Assembly: GCF_006516955.1 (NCBI RefSeq)
Contig: NZ_VHLG01000010.1
Span: 124,001-188,000, forward strand
Reading direction: 5' to 3'
From: Martelella alba
GTDB taxonomy: Bacteria > Pseudomonadota > Alphaproteobacteria > Rhizobiales > Rhizobiaceae
DNA: 64,000 nucleotides
Position numbers and translations under genes: made by a program
The notes under the pieces: model-generated
Database searches by the model: none
What the model was told of the DNA's origin: nothing
What the model saw: the letters and a program-made list of their open reading frames with translations, nothing else
Part shown: positions 62,051-64,000 of the stretch, in pieces
Position numbering within the stretch: the first letter of the stretch is position 1
Layout of the letters: the number at the start of each line of letters is the position of its first letter

Positions 62051-62770
62051 GTGACCAGTGAGCAAAGCGCAGCGCGCTATATCGAACCTATCGGCAAGAA
62101 GACCCGCGGCGCGCAGGTGCTCGACGCGCTTGCCGATATGGTTGAAAAGGCAGGGCTGAAAGTGGGCGACCGGCTGCCGCCGGAAACCACGCTTGCAGAG
62201 CGCTGCGGCGTCGGCCGTTCCACCGTGCGTGAAGCGCTGAACCGCTGGGAGGGCCTCGGCATCATCCGCCGCAAGCAGGGGGATGGCACTTATCTGACGG
62301 CCAGCGTGCGCTCCTATCACGACTTCGTGCCCACCAGTGTCCGGCTGGAAGGCGAAGCATTGCTAAGGCTGATGCAGGTACGGCGTGCGCTTGAACAATC
62401 CGTTGTCCGGCTGGCTGCCGAAAACGCAACCCCGGAACAATGCAGGGACATTGCCCTGAAATGCGACGTCCTGCTGGATCTCGTCGCCTCCGGCCAGCCC
62501 TGGCACCAGGCCGATGCCGATTTCCACGCCGCTGTCTATGACGCCTCGGCCAATCCGATGTTCGGACGCATTCTTCAGCGCGTCGACGAGGTGCTGGAGC
62601 GCTCCAAGGAATCGCCCTTCGGCCAGAAGGAATTCGGCCTTGCCTCCTTCCCCATGCATCGCGACCTGTCAGACGCGATCGCCGCCCACCAACCGGATGC
62701 CGCCGTGCTGGCGATCGATCAGATCATCGACAGCGTCGAGGACGAGATCCGCCGCATGGCCGATCTCTGA
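62051..62770 (+). CDS. FCD-group GntR transcriptional regulator
   Basis: A 239-residue regulator: winged helix with LPPETTLAERCGVGRSTVREALNRWEGLGIIRRKQGDGTYL at about 38-78 and an FCD ligand domain (ADFHAAVYDASANPMFGRIL, HRDLSDAIAAHQPDAA). The GTG start has GGAAGG nine bases upstream. It follows the aminotransferase gene by 86 bases and probably controls the upstream locus. Confidence 0.9.
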   Translation: MTSEQSAARYIEPIGKKTRGAQVLDALADMVEKAGLKVGDRLPPETTLAERCGVGRSTVREALNRWEGLGIIRRKQGDGTYLTASVRSYHDFVPTSVRLEGEALLRLMQVRRALEQSVVRLAAENATPEQCRDIALKCDVLLDLVASGQPWHQADADFHAAVYDASANPMFGRILQRVDEVLERSKESPFGQKEFGLASFPMHRDLSDAIAAHQPDAAVLAIDQIIDSVEDEIRRMADL

Positions 62771-62795
62771 GGCAGATTTCTTTATTCCTGTGTTC

Positions 62796-62819
62796 AAAAA
62801 AGGCGGGATCAGTCCCGCC
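62796..62819 (-). terminator. Rho-independent terminator of the leftward peptide ABC operon
   Basis: A 7-bp inverted repeat (62802-62808 and 62813-62819) with loop TCAG, followed on the minus strand by six Ts (62796-62801). The operon's stop codon (62809-62811) lies in the loop. Confidence 0.75.
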
Positions 62820-63783
62820 CTTCTTCGACGGCGTGGCAAGCGACGCGGGTTTCGCCCGCCGCCATGATGGCCGGCGCTTCGTTCTGGCAGCGCTCATTGG
62901 CCAGCGGACAGCGCGGATGGAACGGACAGCCTGTCGGCGGGTTGAGCGGCGAAGGCAATTCACCGGAAAGCTTGATGCGTTCGCCGCGCCGATCAGGATC
63001 GGCAATCGGCGTCGCGGACAAAAGCGCCCGCGTATAGGGATGGCGCGGATTGGAAAACAGCGTCTCCGAGGGTGCCATTTCAACCGCACTGCCGAGATAC
63101 ATGACCAGAACATCATCGGCAATATATTGCACCACCGCGAGATTGTGGGAAATGAACATCAAGGTCAGATCAAGCTGGCTTTTCAGCCGTTTCAAAAGAT
63201 TGAGGATCTGCGCCTGAACCGAGACATCAAGCGCCGAGGTCGGCTCGTCGCAAACGACGAATTCCGGCTCAAGGATCAGGGCGCGGGCGATCCCGATGCG
63301 CTGACGCTGACCGCCGGAGAATTCATGCGGATAGCGGTCCGCTGCCTGCGGCGGCAGGCCGACCAGCTGCAGGATATCAAGCACCGCCTTGCGACGGCTC
63401 TGCCGATCACCGATCCCGTGGATCACCAGACCTTCGGCAATGGAGTTGCCGATCGGCTGCCGCGGATCGAGCGATGAATAGGGATCCTGAAAGATGATCT
63501 GGATCCGCTTGCTGACATCGACATCGGACGGACCGCTGGCGCCCGCAATCTGGCGGCCATCAAAACGGATCTCGCCCTCACTCGGCGGAAACAGGCCGAC
63601 GACGATGCGCGCCAGTGTCGACTTGCCGCAGCCGCTCTCGCCCACCACGCCGAGGGTGCGGCCTTTTTCAATCGAGAGGCTGACATTGTTGACCGCCTTC
63701 ACCTCCCCCTTGACGCCCTGCAACAATCCGCCACGGACAACGAAATTCATCGTGACATTGTCAACTTCGAGCAATGTTGTCAT
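62809..63783 (-). CDS. Peptide ABC transporter ATP-binding protein (DppF/OppF type)
   Basis: A 324-residue ATPase of complete DppF form. Walker A GESGCGKST, Q-loop IIFQDPYSSLDPRQ, signature FSGGQRQRIGIARAL, Walker B FVVCDEPTSALD, and the C-terminal oligopeptide domain with CPFHPRCPLANERC. It overlaps its upstream partner gene by ATGA. The peptide system continues beyond the window's right edge. It is distinct from the two other peptide ABC systems in the window. Confidence 0.93.
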   Translation of the reverse strand: MTTLLEVDNVTMNFVVRGGLLQGVKGEVKAVNNVSLSIEKGRTLGVVGESGCGKSTLARIVVGLFPPSEGEIRFDGRQIAGASGPSDVDVSKRIQIIFQDPYSSLDPRQPIGNSIAEGLVIHGIGDRQSRRKAVLDILQLVGLPPQAADRYPHEFSGGQRQRIGIARALILEPEFVVCDEPTSALDVSVQAQILNLLKRLKSQLDLTLMFISHNLAVVQYIADDVLVMYLGSAVEMAPSETLFSNPRHPYTRALLSATPIADPDRRGERIKLSGELPSPLNPPTGCPFHPRCPLANERCQNEAPAIMAAGETRVACHAVEEGRD

Positions 63784-64000
63784 GCCTGCTGCACCTCACT
63801 CCCGGTCATCTCTGTTTCGCCTTCCACCAGCCAGCAACGGCAGCGACGTCCGCCCCCGACCCTGACAATGGGCGGCCGCGCGGTCTCGCAGCGTGGCTCA
63901 TTCGCCGCCTGTCTGGCCGCACAGCGCGGTGAGAACAGACAGCCCGGCGGCAATTGCGTCAGTTGCGGCACCCGCCCGGAGATCACTTCCAGTTCATCGG
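63780..64000 (-). CDS. Peptide ABC transporter ATP-binding protein (DppD/OppD type), cut by window end
   Basis: Only the C-terminal 70 or so residues lie in the window. They hold the C-terminal oligopeptide-domain pattern GCLFSPRCAARQAANEPRC, which marks DppD/OppD ATPases. The stop overlaps the DppF start by four bases. The catalytic part lies outside the window. Confidence 0.8.
   Translation of the reverse strand, partial: DELEVISGRVPQLTQLPPGCLFSPRCAARQAANEPRCETARPPIVRVGGGRRCRCWLVEGETEMTGSEVQQA

Noticed and set aside
1-64000. tRNA, rRNA, CRISPR arrays, insertion sequences
   Set aside because: No tRNA T-loop, rRNA segment, regularly spaced repeats or transposase motif was seen on reading. 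A dedicated search would be needed to exclude a short or degenerate one.

Overview
The window reads as part of an alphaproteobacterial genome, most likely Rhizobiaceae. It is GC-rich, dense with ABC and TRAP uptake operons, and carries a rhizobial-type L-rhamnose locus (ABC transporter RhaSTPQ, kinase RhaK, DeoR regulator, bifunctional RhaD, RhaI). The density of transporters and the absence of core housekeeping genes would fit a chromid or megaplasmid. That is inference. I saw no rRNA, tRNA, CRISPR array, transposase or replication origin.

Layout. 1-286: the end of a plus-strand gene cut by the window edge, followed by a terminator. 259-9655: an MFS exporter, a nucleotidyltransferase, and a carbohydrate ABC operon (binding protein, two permeases, ATPase) ending in a GH42 beta-galactosidase, with a divergent MelR-like AraC regulator. 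9879-16247: an M19 dipeptidase and a five-gene peptide ABC transporter, facing an M20 peptidase and an RpiR regulator. 18597-23192: an NMT1/THI5-type ABC transporter whose operon ends in a RarA-C-terminal-like protein and a nucleoside 2-deoxyribosyltransferase. 23232-24329: a membrane GGDEF protein. 24527-31964: a hydantoinase/oxoprolinase A-B pair, a TRAP transporter and a GntR regulator in one operon. 32289-34801: a FadL-type porin, a DUF2147 protein and a DUF1176 protein. 36332-47255: the rhamnose locus. 47321-47434: a palindromic MITE-like element. 47552-50741: a quinone/electrophile-stress cluster (hydroquinone reductase, DoxX, NADP reductase) with a divergent LysR regulator. 50913-53083: a universal stress protein and a BCCT transporter. 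55496-57133: an ArsR regulator and an MFS exporter. 59341-62770: a collapsed peptide ABC operon, a class V aminotransferase and an FCD-type GntR regulator. 62809-64000: two peptide ABC ATPases, the second cut by the window edge.

Three genes do not fit this catabolic background: 34831-36009, 53533-55341 and 57382-58842. Each is an orphan with no family I recognise, no Sec signal, and an architecture often seen in secreted effectors (Ser/Pro/Gln-rich or basic N-terminus, helical body, basic tail in two of them). They are the best candidates for something undescribed. A effector role is inference only, and no secretion apparatus lies in the window.

Other points of interest are an in-frame chimera left by deletions in a peptide ABC operon; operator-like motifs shared by genes with a common regulator (rhamnose locus, FCD regulator); long perfect hairpins that contain stop codons; two promoters that predict leaderless mRNAs; and the repeat element, whose two arms differ only by compensatory changes.
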